Source: Acarospora socialis (lineage: Eukaryota; Ascomycota; Lecanoromycetes; Acarosporales; Acarosporaceae). From it: a stretch of 64,000 nt of DNA. A program made the translations under genes and the position numbers. Shown here in pieces: positions 32,145-45,900 of this stretch (positions within the stretch are counted from its first letter, which is position 1; each line of letters starts with the position of its first letter). The DNA lies in NCBI GenBank assembly GCA_025617375.2, contig JAMYGW020000008.1, positions 62,001-126,000 of the forward strand, written 5' to 3'. Below the pieces are notes generated by a model. That model searched no databases. It had not been told where the DNA came from and saw nothing but the letters and a program-made list of their open reading frames with translations.

Positions 32145-32878
32145 CTTGCTGGTGCGGATGGTTTCTGTCAAAATCACATGTGTGTGAGATGTGGTGTGAA
32201 GGGACTGCTTAGAGAGTGAGAAGGTTTTACGCGAATTGATTAAAAGCTCCTTGAGCACTTTGATTGAACCATAAACGTAGTGAATCAGGTCAGAATTCTT
32301 TTAAAAACATTAGATGAGGTAGAATATCTATCTTTTGGAACCTAAGGAACCACCCATTACCAAAGCGCAAGGATTGCGCAACTCATTATGTAGATTTGCA
32401 ATGTACTTATAAGTGATCAAGACATATGAACTCCTACAATGGCTGGCGGAGATTGTTGAAGGACATAAATTCCTTGGTGTAGGCTCATCAGGCAACATCA
32501 ATGTAGAACTGAACCTGTTGCCCACGACCGAAAGCGTGGTATTCAGTTTACGTAATCGTAAGCTACGATAAGCTAGCGATCTAGGTAGAGATATAGCCCA
32601 TCATGAAATTTACGCACGTATACCTACCCAGATAAGAGACAGTGATGGGGAAGAGTCACAGGTATGTAGGGGCATCAGTATGCCATAATGAATGAACTAT
32701 GGCAGTGTGTAGCGGCAAGCCCATGTTGAGAACTCCAGGGACCACTATTTTCATTTTCACTGTCTTCGACCGCGTGTTACCTGCAGTCATCAGTATGGAA
32801 AGCCGTAGACAAGCACACATATCTCCCTGACGAACATCCCAGAGGTCCGTTAAAGCTACCTAGCAGACATCATGATAG
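32145..32878. other. Spacer between eL19 3' end and the finger-kinase gene
   Basis: Both neighbours are on the minus strand, so it holds the kinase promoter (left part) and the 3' region of eL19 (right part). The left part is AT-rich. No gene or repeat is recognised. Confidence 0.45.
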
Positions 32879-33780
32879 CTACTCCTTCTTTGGCTCCTCT
32901 TCGTCCCCACCAGTCAACGCATTCCTCTTTGCAGAAATACGTTCTTGTCTCCTCTCCCGCGCTGCCTTGGTCTTGGCACGCTTAGCGTCCATCTCCTCCT
33001 TCAAGATTCTCTCACGTTGCTTCTCGGCCTTGGCCTTGTGGATCTGAATGAGCGAGAAGGTTAGCATGTGGATAATGAAACCTGCTAAGGTTACAGAAAA
33101 CATACATGCTCAACTAGCGCGCGCTTGTGCTTGAATGTGTTACCCTTGCTGAGATGGTAAAGCTCGTGGTACAAATGCTTGTCGATCTTGCCGCTGGCAC
33201 GGTATTTGACGAGTAAACGGCGGAGAACTCTAAGGCGACGCATCCACATAACCTGGCTAATAGGTTACACATATCAGCATCTTCCCAACGACAAATGACC
33301 GTTCTGCAACTCCGAGACTCTCCATGACGCCAAGGGTTGATCTTCAAAGATCGTCATACCTTGGCATACGCGCATCCGCAGTACCCTTCCTCTTACCAAA
33401 ACCACGGTGTCGTCCAATTCTCCTCGCAGCTGTCAACTCCCTCGCTCTGGCGCGAGAGTGCATTGTAACTGGCTTTCGGATAATGAGGCCATCGGACACG
33501 AGCTTGCGGATGGTCTGGCGGGAGTTCGCATTCGAGATTTCATTAACTTCATTCGGATCGAGCCAAATCTTACGCTTCCCGCAGCCCACAACGGAGGCCG
33601 CGAGGCGTTTCTGAGTGCGGAGGTTGACCCTGGTGGAGAATGAAGGGATTTAGTTAGGAACGTCATACGAGGTCGGTAGGTCGACGCCCAGACAACCATA
33701 GAGTCCGTCATAGCAAGGCTGCCGATGAACCTATACCACAGCTATCTTTGCAGGACAACATGGAGGATGAAGACTTACAT
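32879..33780 (-). CDS. 60S ribosomal protein eL19
   Basis: Four exons (33780-33779, 33629-33360, 33256-33106, 33043-32879) give about 195 residues. The protein begins [32 protein letters not shown] and includes [51 protein letters not shown] and the long basic C-terminal helix [14 protein letters not shown]. eL19 lies on the large subunit and forms bridges to the small subunit. The first exon contributes only the letters AT of the start codon; the G is the first base of exon 2, after a 149-nt intron with a perfect GTAAGT donor. Introns 2 and 3 are 103 and 62 nt. Many introns near the 5' end are typical of ribosomal protein genes. Length and motifs match the family throughout. Confidence 0.96.
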
Positions 33781-34191
33781 CTTGATGAGTTGGTCGTCGG
33801 TGGCGGGTCGTTGGTCGTTGTCGTGACTTATCGATGTCGTGTTCAAGAGTGCAGATGAGGAGTTGCACTAGCGTTAGCGGCCTTTCTCTCGCTTAGCGAA
33901 AAGCAGTCGCGCGACTAGGGCTCCAATATTCTCTCTCTCACAATGTTGGACATGGCAGAGTGCTGTGTGCATGAGTGGCAAGATTTACGCAACTCTCTGA
34001 GACAGAAAGCTTGAAATAATAATGCTTTCATTCCTGCGCACTTACACAAGGTTGGCATATTACACAATGTGCCAATGTGCCGCTAAAAAGTCTATGTCTA
34101 CAATCAAATCCAGGTTCTAAGTCCCTAGGCTGGAATCTATGACTTTTCCACGCTCCTCATAACTCATCCCGTCGTGATAATAACCGCAGCA
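33781..34191. other. eL19 promoter and GCN1 3' region
   Basis: This 410-bp stretch lies between tandem minus-strand genes. The part next to 33780 is the eL19 leader, with A/C-rich sequence on the minus strand right before the AT exon. The rest should hold the GCN1 3' untranslated region. Nothing else is seen. Confidence 0.5.
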
Positions 34192-37100
34192 TCACTCGTC
34201 TGAGAATTGGCCTTCTCCAAGGTCAACTTTACCGACACTCCAAACTTCCCTCTCGTCGTCCCGCTCATCCCCAGACAGACCGAGTCCACCTTGACCACCC
34301 TCGGCTTCTTTCCTTTCGCGTGCCTGGCTTCCTAACCTTGTTGCAACACGCCTAAAGTAATCTTGCATGCTCCTCTTCGTATTTGCGGGCAGTTCAGCCC
34401 CTGGGCCAGCCATGTATTTGTCGAATAGTGCGCTCTCCTCCTCAGCAACCAAGAAAATAGCCAGAAAGGCGGCTTCTGCCGTAAGTTTGATCGGGATAAC
34501 GGGATCACGTACACTGGCGAATATCGGCGGAGCAAGTAGGGGGATATGGGGCTTGACCACGTCGTTGTGTATGCGACTGACTGTACGGACGACGACCAGT
34601 GCTAAGCGCCGAGCGTCTACTGGGTGGCCAGGTTGTATGATCTTCGCAAGCGCTTCGAAGATCGACTTGCTGCTCTCGAAGCTCAGTTTACCGCCCTCGG
34701 TGAGGAGGTACTTGCCGGCCGCCAGGATGCTGTTATCTGATATAGAAGGCTTTGCCCGGATTATCTCAGTATCATGTAGCCTCAGCAATCTCATTCAGAG
34801 CTCACCTTGTTGTCGCATATCCCTTTGCGAATCACTGCTGGTGTGTCGTCTCGGAAGCCCTCGGTCAGTGAAGCAGGCGATTCTAAGATGACAGAATTCA
34901 GGGCTAGTACAGAGGCTTGTGTGAGGTTCACGTTAAGGACACGATGTCTAAACCCGCTATCAGCGCCCGCACATCCTTGACGCCGTATGTGCTCATTTGA
35001 AAACTTACTTGATCAACGCAGCCGCGCTCGGCGGAGGCAGATTCTTGATCAGAGCGCCTAAGAGTCGCGCATGCGTAATTGTCATAGCATCTAAGAACTA
35101 TTAGCGAGTCCCCACTGACGCATTTGTTATGAATAGTCACCATCTTTTTCCTCGGTATTGTTGTCGATAAGGCCGAGGATGGCATTTCGAGAAGTCTCGC
35201 TCATGTTTGCGCCTGCCTTGTTCACAACCTCGTAGAGAGCCTTGAGCATTGCGTTCTTGACCCCAGCGTCTGTGGTTTTTGATCCAGTGACGAGTTCTCG
35301 AGGCGAATTAGCAAATGCGATAGAGGAGCCGTGTGCGAAGAAGGGTCATACCGGCAATTAGCGGGTCAATACGGGGTGTCAGGGTGATCAATGTACCCAG
35401 CGCCTTCGCCGCGCGACTACGCAGCAGCTCACTGGAAGTATCCGCCAGTGACTTGGCGAAAGTACGCTGCAACTGTGGAAGGAATGGCTTGAGTAGCGTT
35501 GGGATCTTTTCCAGAAGATTGTTCAGGGTTAATAGAATCGCAGCTTTATCTTTGTCAGCTTCGTATACTGTTTGGGCCAAGTAGAACGGCTCACTTTTGA
35601 CGTCCACGGACCGCTCAGATACAACACGGATTAACGGACCAGTAATCTGTGTCACGAAAGGCTTCAAAGAGTCCGCACTGGTCCGGTCAACGATATCGGA
35701 TATAGCTAAGGCTGATTGTGTACGTTGATCAGCAGTTCCGTTCATCAGGCCTTGTAAGAATATCGGAAGAACAGCATTGATTCCCTTTGGCAAAGCAAAC
35801 CCTGGAAGGTCCGATCCCGGCACTCCGACTTGTTGCAAAACTTGACGTGTAGAGACAACAAGTGACTCCATCTCTTCTTTGCGTAACCGCTTGGTCAATT
35901 GTGTCAAAGCCGTCCAGGCTGCTTTGACTACTTCTGAATCCCGGTCATCAAATGATATGAGCAAAACACGAATTAGATCCTGGTTGTAGCGAGAAAAATC
36001 AATGTCCGCGTCGGAGAAGAATTTCGCTAGATGAGAGTACGCAGAAGCTCGTTTGCGATGATCATCATGCTTTACCAAAGCAAGCATGACGCTCATGGCG
36101 GTGTTGAGACCATCAAACTCGTCTACTGAGAGCACAACGGCATCAAAGGCACTATTGATATCGGCTTGGAGGTCGTCACCCTTGCATAACACGATGTTAT
36201 CCATCAATGCATTTAGGATCGCCGGAAGTCTTCTGGTCATGGCTTGGCCAGCAACCTGTGACAATGATGCGATCGCCTTCGCATTGAAGGATGAGATCGG
36301 CGAAGTTAAAAGAGTAGGAATCAGATTCGGTAGAATTATGTTTGAGCGCGTGTTTTCAGTCAACAGCGTCAGCAGCGCAGACAGAGCGTTCTCTGCTTCA
36401 TCTTTCGACCGCAACAAGCTGAGAAGGTTGGGTAGGACCTGGTCAACTGCCTTCTTGCCAAACAGTCGTTGAAGCGAATCGAAAGCTTCTGCAGCAGCCT
36501 CGCGGACGTCCTCGTCTTGATCGACCAGCGCTGTACGCACGACCGCAATGAGTGTCTTTTCGTAATCCTCCAATGCGTCGGGTGATGCGGACGAGATAAT
36601 CTCACGCAAAGCAATACATATGCCTTGCCTTGCGTCTGTGTCTGTTGACATTTGCAGCCCCTCCTCCAACGTCGGCAAAAGGCTTGCAAGCACTCCCTCT
36701 CCAGCCTTCCGTATAAGTTCGCCGAGGGCATTACCTGCAATGACCTTCTGCTCCATGTTTGCACTCGCAAGACGACGAATGATAAGTTGTGTAAGCGTAG
36801 GTATCAGCTCCTTCAATGTCCTTGGAGTGGCTACTAGAGCCTTCCAAACATTTATGGCGGCGCTACGGACCAGACCGGAAGTATCGCATCGACAAATATA
36901 AAGCGCCGATAAGATCTTGTTGCGCTTCTCTTCCCCGAGCACTTCCAGCAGCGACTGTCCAGCCTCTGCGGCACCATCATCCTCGTCATCTTGTTCATTC
37001 TTCCCACTGATTCCAGTGAGGTTGAATAAGAGATCACCGACGAGCTCCACGGAGCTGAGTCGAATGCGATAATTGTCATCTGCAAGGCCTCGCTCGAGCT

Positions 37101-40100
37101 CCGGTAACAGGAGGTCGATTGCTCGCGTTGCAAAGTTCTTAACGAGGAGTCGCCCGGCCCGCAGAGACGTCTCACGGATTGACTCTACCTCATCTGCCAA
37201 GCCGGAAAGTATGGGCGGGATAATCTTGCTAAGGTAGGACGCAAAGCTATTGCCAAAGCATGCAGGCAAAAAGATGAATAACGACATGAAACCCTCGCGA
37301 ACAGCTGGCTTGGTGCTGGAAACATTCTGTAAAATGGTCGGCAAGGTTTCCTCAAGCCGTCCTGTGCCTAGCCCAGCAAGCACCTCACTTAGAGCTTGGG
37401 CTGATCCCAGTCTATCGCCAGCACCTGTTTCTGACTTCAAGGTAGACATCAGACCCGGTATCAAGTCTGGCATGGCCTCCTCGCCCAACTTTTCGATAAG
37501 CGATCCCAGCGCCTTAGAAGCGGTGGCACGAGTAGTGGGAACAGGGTCCACAATGGCAAGCTTCAAGCCCGCAACAAGAATTGGTAAATGGGATACGAGG
37601 TCTTTACGCTCGGTGAGGTGTGCTAAGCTGCCAATGATCTGAGCTGCTTTGCGCTTGGTGGCAGATCGATCCCCTAGGCCTCGTTCGAGGATGCGGACGA
37701 CCAAGGCCAGCGATGGCGCGTCAAGGTAATGTATAAAGGAAACCTTGATTAAGCCATCGAGCGCATCATCGGTGTATTTGGTAGGGTCACTAAGAGCCTT
37801 CAAAAGAACTCCAACCAGTCCCTTGATCTCTGGATTGCTGATGACTTCTCCAAACCGTTGCAAGCTGCGATTAGCGGAAGCACGGACTTCTTTGTGACTG
37901 TCGTTGAGGACATTGGTTAGGGGTGGGATTATGTCCGGTAGGCTCAAAGCCAGCTGCTGAGGATCGAGGTAAGCCATTGCACCAAGCAGGTCGCAAGCCC
38001 CCTTCTTGCTTCGCCATTGCTGGTCATCGAGGCCTTCCAGAAGGGTTGGCAAAATCTGCTTGACGCCGTACGAAGTCAAGCTGGCAAAACAGGTCTTGGC
38101 TGTATCGAGACTAGCTTCTCGGACATCTGCACTGGAGTCTCCAAAGCTTGTGAGCAGTTGCGGTACTATCTGGATAACGTAGGGTTCAAAGTTTCGTCTC
38201 ATGATAAGAGACAGGAGCTCGTAAGCAAATAAAGCACCCTGCCGAGAATTTTGGTCCTTCTTGTTCTCCATAGCCCCCTTGAGTGTAGACATGATCCGAT
38301 ACTCACGCAGAGCCGATATGCCTTTGCCGCTAACAATACCCGCCAGTCCATAAGCGGCACCCCTCCGAGCCGCGTATTTCTTTGCTTGGAATAGCTGAAC
38401 GAGCATTTGCTGAATATTCTCAGAGACGTTATAAGTAGAGGTACGGATGAGTGGTGGAAGGCATTCCGCAACAGCATACTGGACTGTCTCCGATGGGGTA
38501 CTCAAGGTTGCGAGTAATCGCTGTACAACCTTCGGAACTCGTTCATCACCGGCGCGGAGGTGGCGTGCCAAGGCCCCATACAGGATGACGATTGCTTCGC
38601 TGACCTGGTCTGATATCACTGAATCTGCCGAGCCGTCAAGAATCTGCTCGAAGGTGCTCATAAGTTCTTCGACCTTATCTTGACCATGTGCTGCAATGAT
38701 TGTTGTAGCACAGTCAGTCATTTCGTCCCTCACTGTAGCATTGACGTCGCCAAGAGGGCCCTCTGTAGTGAGAAACTTTATGAACCTTACGAGCTCGGAT
38801 GGGTCGAAGACTGTGGCCAGTTCTTTGTAGGCAAGTGCAATGCCGCTGCGTGATTCCCATGGATCTTTGAGGTCCACCTTTTTCGGCATGCCATACTGGT
38901 CCAATTCTGGCGCTCTCGGTTTGGCCATTTCGCGGTATCTGTCATTGAGCTTAATCAACACGCTCGTAAATTTGTGCGGGTAATGTGAAACGGAGTCGGC
39001 CAACGCTCGAGCTGCTGCTCTTCGTAATTGTTTATCTGTGCTGTCGAGGTAAGGCAGAGTCTTGAGTGCTGAGTCCTCTTCGGGCTCAAGTCCGTTTTCA
39101 TCCCAGATAGCTCGAGCCAACTCGATATTCTCCTCAACGTCATCATGGCACGCAAGCCAGATTTCTTCCGAAAAGTCAAGGTCGGTCAAGTCTATCTCGG
39201 CTGCAATAGCTTGTAGTACAGATGTTCGGACCGGTATTTGGGGAGCAATTGTCCCACGGACCAACACATCGATTTCCGATGGCGTAATAGTAGATGCAAT
39301 ACATCTACAGAAGTCGAGCAGACAATCTTTGATGATCGTGTAGTGCTGCGTATACCTTTGCATTGCCATTATCAAGGCGGAAAGCAAATCCCCCCGTGGC
39401 AGGCGAATGTCGGAGCCTTATTAGGATGTTAGTCACAGCTCCTTCGTCTGAGATCTGTTTGCTTACAAGCATCGGTATGTACGGATAGAAACTCCAATGC
39501 AAGAACGACTTGCTCATCGGCATCCTCACCAGACCGATCAATTCCTTCCCTTTGTAGGACCATCTGGATAAGGGGTAGAATATAACTTAAGGAGACAGTA
39601 TCAAATGGTCGTTGCTCGCTAATGAATCGAAGACGGTAGAGCACTCTAGTAACCAAGTCTGAGAACAATTAATACTATAAAGTGTTGAAGCGCAAGTCCG
39701 GGAAAAACATACCACCTAATGGCTCCTGCTCCATCTCACGCGATAAGCTTGAAGCTCCCAACGCACGTAACGTTGCTACGCCAATGAAAGGTCTGACTGT
39801 GCCCAACCGCGGAGATATACGTTCGGCACATGCGAGATATGCTGCAGCTGCGGTGTCGCCGACAAGCAGAGCTGCACCGGCAGAGACGATACTCAGCAAG
39901 CAGTGAACTGCTGGGTTCATCCATAGCCCCGCTTCGGTAGGTGGTCCCATAGCCAGACTTTGTATAAAACCGATTCCTCTTCTCAATTTTATTTCGATAC
40001 GGTGTACGGTTTCCCGAATATTGGCTTCCTTCGCAAGCTGGGCGTTGACTTTTGCTTGCTGCTCAGCTGTGAGTTTCTTCTGTTGTCCTTTCTTCTGATC

Positions 40101-42728
40101 CAGCTGGGTGCGTAGGTCTTCTTCCCACTTAAGCACATCATAGTCTTTAGCACTCTTGTCAGGTCGTTGATCCTGGGACTTCGAGGCTAGAACGTCGACG
40201 AAGGTTATACCCTCGGGTGTACGAGCGATAGCTGCCTCTGTAGGTCCGAGAGTGCTCAGTTGTTCCGCACTCAGATCGACTCTGATCTGCTCAATGATTG
40301 TAGGTATCATGATTTCAGGAGCTACAAATGCCAGATCGGCAGCTGCATTGTATGCTGCATGCCTCACCGTTGCTGACTCATTCTGTAATGAACTCAGCTA
40401 TCGTATCCGGTCTCATGAGAACATGTCACTCGGTGCCCGAGTTGTTTACATACCGTTGTAAAACCGTTTATCACTTCCAGACATCGTGCTGTCCTTTCCT
40501 GCACTAGCAAGCCTGGGTCGATGCCAGCCCTAAGCGTAATCTCAATCCATTCAATGCGTGGTAGAATCTCTGGCCGACAGAGAACTAGCATTTCGACGAG
40601 TTGGTCCTTCAGGATTTCCGGCTGTATCTTAGCACCTAGATCATCGAGTACAGTGGGTGGCAAACAAATAGAGCGAACTGCTTCGTGTAATCTGCTGTTG
40701 CCAGTTCTTGCAGTCATTGCAGCTGAATCTCTGTCAGCAATCTCAATGCGTTGTCTCCAGCGCCATAGACCCTCAACCATGATTCTGGTAATGGTAGCTG
40801 GATTGGCAATGTAAGCTTCTGAGAGGAGCCTTGTGGCACTACGCCGAATACTGAATGGAACAGTCACGGATGTAATCATGTACAGGAAAGCTTGCGCCCA
40901 CGCGTCCCCTGTTGGAAATATTGCGTCATTGGGAGCCAGATGTCTTGACACGGTCTTGAGTGCGCGAAGAGCCCAAAGAAATTCTTCATCTAAGGACAGC
41001 TTTGAGTAAATCTTATGATTGAGCAGGAAAGATGGCTTTGGTTCAGTTGTCAAAGCCTTTTGCACGATACTGGCTTTCTTCAGCGTCGTTGTGAGCTTCT
41101 CGTTCTCTAGTACCTGGAGTTTTGACCCTGAGAGCGCAAGGAGCACATATGCAGCTGCAACGAGACCGCTTTGAGCCGCTGGTAGTGGACTCTCAGCGAC
41201 CTCGTCATACATGAGTAGGAGATCGCCAATAGTTGCTTCGACGAAGGTACCAACAGACGCCGCTCTGCTCTGATCGTCGGTGAGACCCCAAAGCAAATCT
41301 CCGATACTCATAGTCCATAATCTCCGAACATGTGCTTTCTTGTCACTGAGCCCTTTATTGAACGTATCTAGAACAGTCTTATCTGCTGCTAAGCCTCGTG
41401 AAAGACCGAATGAGAGATGTTTGGTTATGGCTCCTGCTTCAGCACTAAGTGCGGGTTCATTAGGTTCCTTGACCGCTACCGGAGCAAGGCCAATGGGTAT
41501 CCGTTGGAAAAGTATCTCCGAGCATGGTATGAGTGATAGCATTTGGGCGTGCAATTGGCGCTGTTCGACAACTGTGATCTTAGATTGCCTCAGCGGTTGT
41601 AGAATATTCTCTGCAACCCTTTCGAGTAGCTCTTGATTGTAGCAATGAGACGCCACAACACCAAATGCATTCGTAGCACCGGTCCGTATGACTGCGTTGG
41701 TGGATTTTACGTTCGCTAGCAACGGCTTCAGGAGATTGTTCAGTAATATGTCCGAAAAATCAATGTCCATGTTGATTGAGCGGATTATGGGGCCAATAAG
41801 ATCATTGAGTATGACCTCTGGAGCCCGCAGAAGTGCCTTTTCAAGTGCAGGAACAATCTGTGACCTGAAGTCCTCTCCACTCGTGAACGACACAAAGAAA
41901 TCTTGCAGGCCCTCGGCAAGATGATTGGGTACGAGTGCTCGTGACCCGATCAACTCTCGTAGATAGAACGTATAATAATCTTCTTTGAGCCCTTGGAGAA
42001 CATGTTTCGAACTGGAGCGTCTTGCACATACTCCGGCTACCACACCAAGGAGAACAGCATTCCTCGCATTCGACGTGCCCTTTGCAGTCAGATATTTCAC
42101 CACTGATATAATCGCTTCTTCGCCAATTGCTTCTGAATAGAAGACCTTCCGAAGGCCGCGGCGTGCGACAACCAAGGCCGCGTGCTTGACGCTGTCCCTG
42201 ACCCCGGAGCCTAGGCACAACTCCAGACCTTGCGCCTTTGCCGCTATTACCTCAATACCACAGCGGTTCCATAGTTCTACCGTTTTGGAGAGCAGGGACA
42301 GTAGCAGACCGCACCACTCCACCAGAACAAGGGCATTGGTCGGAGCAATGCCGGGCTTCGACGCTTCCACTTCCACAGTATTCACGAAAGCGGGAAGATG
42401 GTCGAGGCCCGGAGAGGTCGAGAAGACTGTTATTAAACAGCTTTGCACCGCCTGCCTGGAAGGGCGATCATAATATAACGAGTAGGTACTGAATAGGATG
42501 CTGAGGAGTGGCTCCACCGCGGCTTGATTGATCCCTAGGGCGCATTATCAGCCGCCTGTTCGAGTATATAGATGTCTCACGGCGAGGAGGACGCTTGCCT
42601 GTGTTTCTGAGCTGGTCTTCCAGTGCATGGAGTTCCGCTTTTCGATGTGAGGTCGAACTTGATATGACCGAGACGCGCAATGCTTCGAGATCAATGCTCT
42701 TCACCCCATTACTCTTAACCTCCGCCAT
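34192..42728 (-). CDS. GCN1: GCN1, HEAT-repeat activator of the eIF2-alpha kinase Gcn2
   Basis: Nine exons (42728-42599, 42534-40454, 40382-39713, 39658-39467, 39416-35352, 35296-35141, 35090-35009, 34947-34806, 34749-34192) encode about 2,691 residues, close to the 2,672 of yeast Gcn1. It consists almost wholly of HEAT-like helical repeats. The middle (about 1,300-1,900) has the EF3-like block, for example GLAGIVSGKGISALREYRIM, DLLGAMAYLDPQQLALSLPDIIPPL and RVDDDQ-type acidic turns. The following part, where TRATASKALGSLIEKLGEEAM occurs, leads to the Gcn2-binding region. Gcn1 rides on ribosomes and relays uncharged tRNA or ribosome collision signals to Gcn2, turning on general amino-acid control. 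The first intron is probably GC-AG (GCAAGC), and several acceptors are AAG or GAG. The last acceptor (34750, AAG) is chosen over one 15 nt upstream for intron length and family match. Confidence 0.95.
42535..42598 (-). other. Probable GC-AG intron, first intron of GCN1
   Basis: Exon 1 reads through ACACAG and then GCAAGC; the acceptor is CCCTAG before GGATCAATC. The resulting junction is in phase 1. A GT six bases further (GTCCTC) would also keep frame but has a poor donor context, so this case is less firm than the other two. Confidence 0.55.
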
Positions 42729-42968
42729 TCCTGCAGTTTCCCTCAAATACAGGTCTTCGACTCATGCGTAATGGGGTAAGATTACTGTTTATTTCTTCGT
42801 GCTTAGCTATTTTCTTAAATTAGTCATTCTGGTGACGGGAGATACCGACATGAATAACAGTGGATTTGGAGGTAAATTTAGGATTATTGTCAAAGCTGCG
42901 CCTTTGCACCTCGCAGTTCACACCTTTGAGTGAAATATAGATGCTTTTCTTTCCGTGCTTTCATATCT
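42729..42968. promoter_or_regulatory. Shared divergent promoter of GCN1 and the DExH helicase
   Basis: Only 240 bp separate the two start codons, which face away from each other, so both core promoters and leaders must lie here. No TATA box is obvious. No recognisable Gcn4-type TGACTCA core was confirmed; GAGTCGA-like bases near 42760 are too short to call. The arrangement may allow coordinated expression of two translation factors. Confidence 0.6.
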
Positions 42969-45900
42969 ATGGCGCCGAACAAGAAAAAGAAGAAACCGTC
43001 CGCAAACCCGGCTAGAGGCTTTGCAACGACTTCAATAGCTTCAAAGCCTAAGAGCAACGATCTAGCAGTTGTGTCTGAAGCTGAAGGCTCTATTACACCA
43101 TTAAACTGTACGGAAACGAACACTGACCTTACCAAGGATGCTGAGGCAATTCAGCCTCTAAAGGATACCCATCAACTCAGTCCGGAGGAGTTTGAGAAGC
43201 AGCTTGAAGAATCGGAGCTACAGAGCTTGGTGGAACAGCATGCGCTCAAAAGCAAAAGGGACTCCGCCCGACAAGTGACGCGACTGCAGACCGAGCGTCG
43301 TCTCCTTCGAGGTCAGCCGGAGCGCCTCAGTCTCAGACAATGGCTCCCGTCGGAAGCAATAGAACACATAACTGAACTCATTCGGCGGGGCAACGGGCAC
43401 GGTGATTCAAGGCTGGATACGGAATACACAACGAAGGCTACTGCAAATGAGGAAGAAAGGAGCGTACGATTGTGGACGTTACAACAGACATTGCAAGCGC
43501 TTGATATACCCGAAGATACAGTACAACAAGTCCTACAGAGTCTTATAGATCAACCGGGGTTATACACGCATCCTTTCAAAGGGGCTAGTAAGGATACTAT
43601 CTGGGGCTTGGAGGAGTCTCTGGACTGGCTGGCCCTGAATTGCGATCAAAAAGACCTTCCTTCTTACGAGGACCAAAGATTGGGGCAACGACCAAAGCAG
43701 CTTAACGAGAGAGAATCTTTAAGTATCAGGCTGGAAGCAGGTGAGACCTAAATCTGCCGGCTAGACTAGTCACTATGAATACCACCTGAGTTAAGGTACA
43801 CGTGGAGTCGTCGATAGCTTACAGTACTCAGATCTATCTATGGATAACCCTCAACCTTCGGGGACGAATACTCCACTTACGGAAGTGTCCTCAAGTTCAG
43901 ATAAACCACCAGTTGGCAACAAAGTTGCAGATCCCCCCGTTGCATTGAACACAAGCGACCAGCTGAGCGAATCGGATAGCGACCTAGAACCAGATAATCT
44001 CTTACCGGCATGGTTATCAGCAAAGTCCAAGCTCTATGAGTCGAATCCTGATTTGGCAGTGGATAGATCCACTAAAGGGAGGAGATCTAAAGGTAAGAGA
44101 CTCACACCTCTGAGCGACAGGGATACTTTGGTCCCGTTGCAAGACAAGCTTCTCCGAAAAATCCTTAGGATAGAGCGAGATGTTCTTTTTGATCAGCTCG
44201 AAGCAGAACGACAATGGGATGATATAAGCAAGTTACTCGCACAAGAGTCGGCTCAGCGTAGGAAGTTCGGGCTCGATGGTACAAGACGGGACGCTCATAC
44301 AGATCATAGCAACGACTTCAGCAGAGATGGAGATGCTACCTTGCAGTCAGATACGGATAGTGGAGCCTCTAATAAAGAGCCACAGGACGCGGAGGAAGAT
44401 AATCTTCTAGGAGATTTGTTCCAAAATCTACCTGAGAGCAGTACCGATGCAGAGACAGGCACTACAAGTATGACTGTTCAGGAGCAGGAAGGCCACCGTC
44501 TTATAATCAGAGACTTTGGTAAATGGACTGGCATGAATCCCCGACGAATCCTTGAGGAAACCTGTAGAGCAAGGTATGGTACAACTTGAAAAACTATGCT
44601 CCTTCTACTGCTAACAAGCTTGTCAGAGACTCTACATGTCAAGTAGCTTACAAAGTAATCTCTTCATCAAACTTCGCTGTTCGGCATTCCGTTACGGTGA
44701 CATGGTCGAAAGAGCAGGATATTAACCCGAGCTCCCCGTTGCCAACCTTGTCCTGCACTTCCGATCAGCGTTCGGTTACGATAGCAATGACCTCGATTTC
44801 AGCTCCTAGTACAGTACAATCGGAAGCCTATGTTTCGACCGCGACTCTGTTTATCGTATATGCGTCTTCTCCAAAGGAGGAGAAAGCATATCTCAGGTTG
44901 CCCTCGGTATGGAGGGAGCTCTGGTTTGAATTTGCTGAAGTTAGGAAAGAGCACATCGACAAGGTCGACCGCGAGAAGTTTAAAAGGCTTCGTGATATGG
45001 TACAGGCGAAGACAGCACGAGATGAGGAAGACGGGGTTGTCCTTGTTGATGGGTTTAGGAAGAGAAATGCGAATGTGAATGCTGCGAAGCTTACTTCTGA
45101 TGAACGGCCTGGTACCCCCAACAATTTTGAGCCCACTGATACTGCAAAAGTGAAGGAGATGTGGACCCAGAAAGCCTCTACGTTTTCTTATCAGCGTATG
45201 CTAACCACCAGAATGCACTTACCGATGTGGCATTTCAAGGGTGAAGTTCTGAAGGCAATAGAACGCAACCAAGTGATTATCGTCTGCGGAGAAACGGGTT
45301 GTGGCAAGAGCACTCAGGTCCCAGCATTCATCCTCGAACATGAGTTGTCTCATGGCCGCCTTTGCAAGATATATTGTACAGAGCCTCGTCGAATATCTGC
45401 AATCTCGCTCGCACGGCGAGTTAGTGAAGAGTTGGGAGAGCGCAGAAATGATCTGGGAACGCCTAGATCCATGGTGGGCTATGCTATACGATTAGAGAAT
45501 CAGGTAACAAGTCAAACACGGTTGGTGTATGCGACCACTGGTATCGTCATGCGCCTGATGGAGAACGCGGACGATCTTGGCTCCATCACACATTTAGTGC
45601 TTGATGAGGTGCATGAGCGGAGCATCGAGAGTGACTTCCTGTTGATTGTTCTGCGCAAACTGATGGTAAGGCGACCTGCTCTGAAGGTTATCTTGATGTC
45701 AGCTACGGTCGATGCGGCACACTTCTCCCATTATCTAGATGGCGCCCCAATTCTCACTGTGCCAGGCAGAACCTTTCCAGTCTCGACAATGTATCTGGAG
45801 GATGCCATCCAACTTACCAAGTACAGTCCTGATAACCAGCGGACAGAAGTCGGCGATTCGGACGAAGTGGATCTAGAAGACTCTTCAGACCAGAAGGCAA

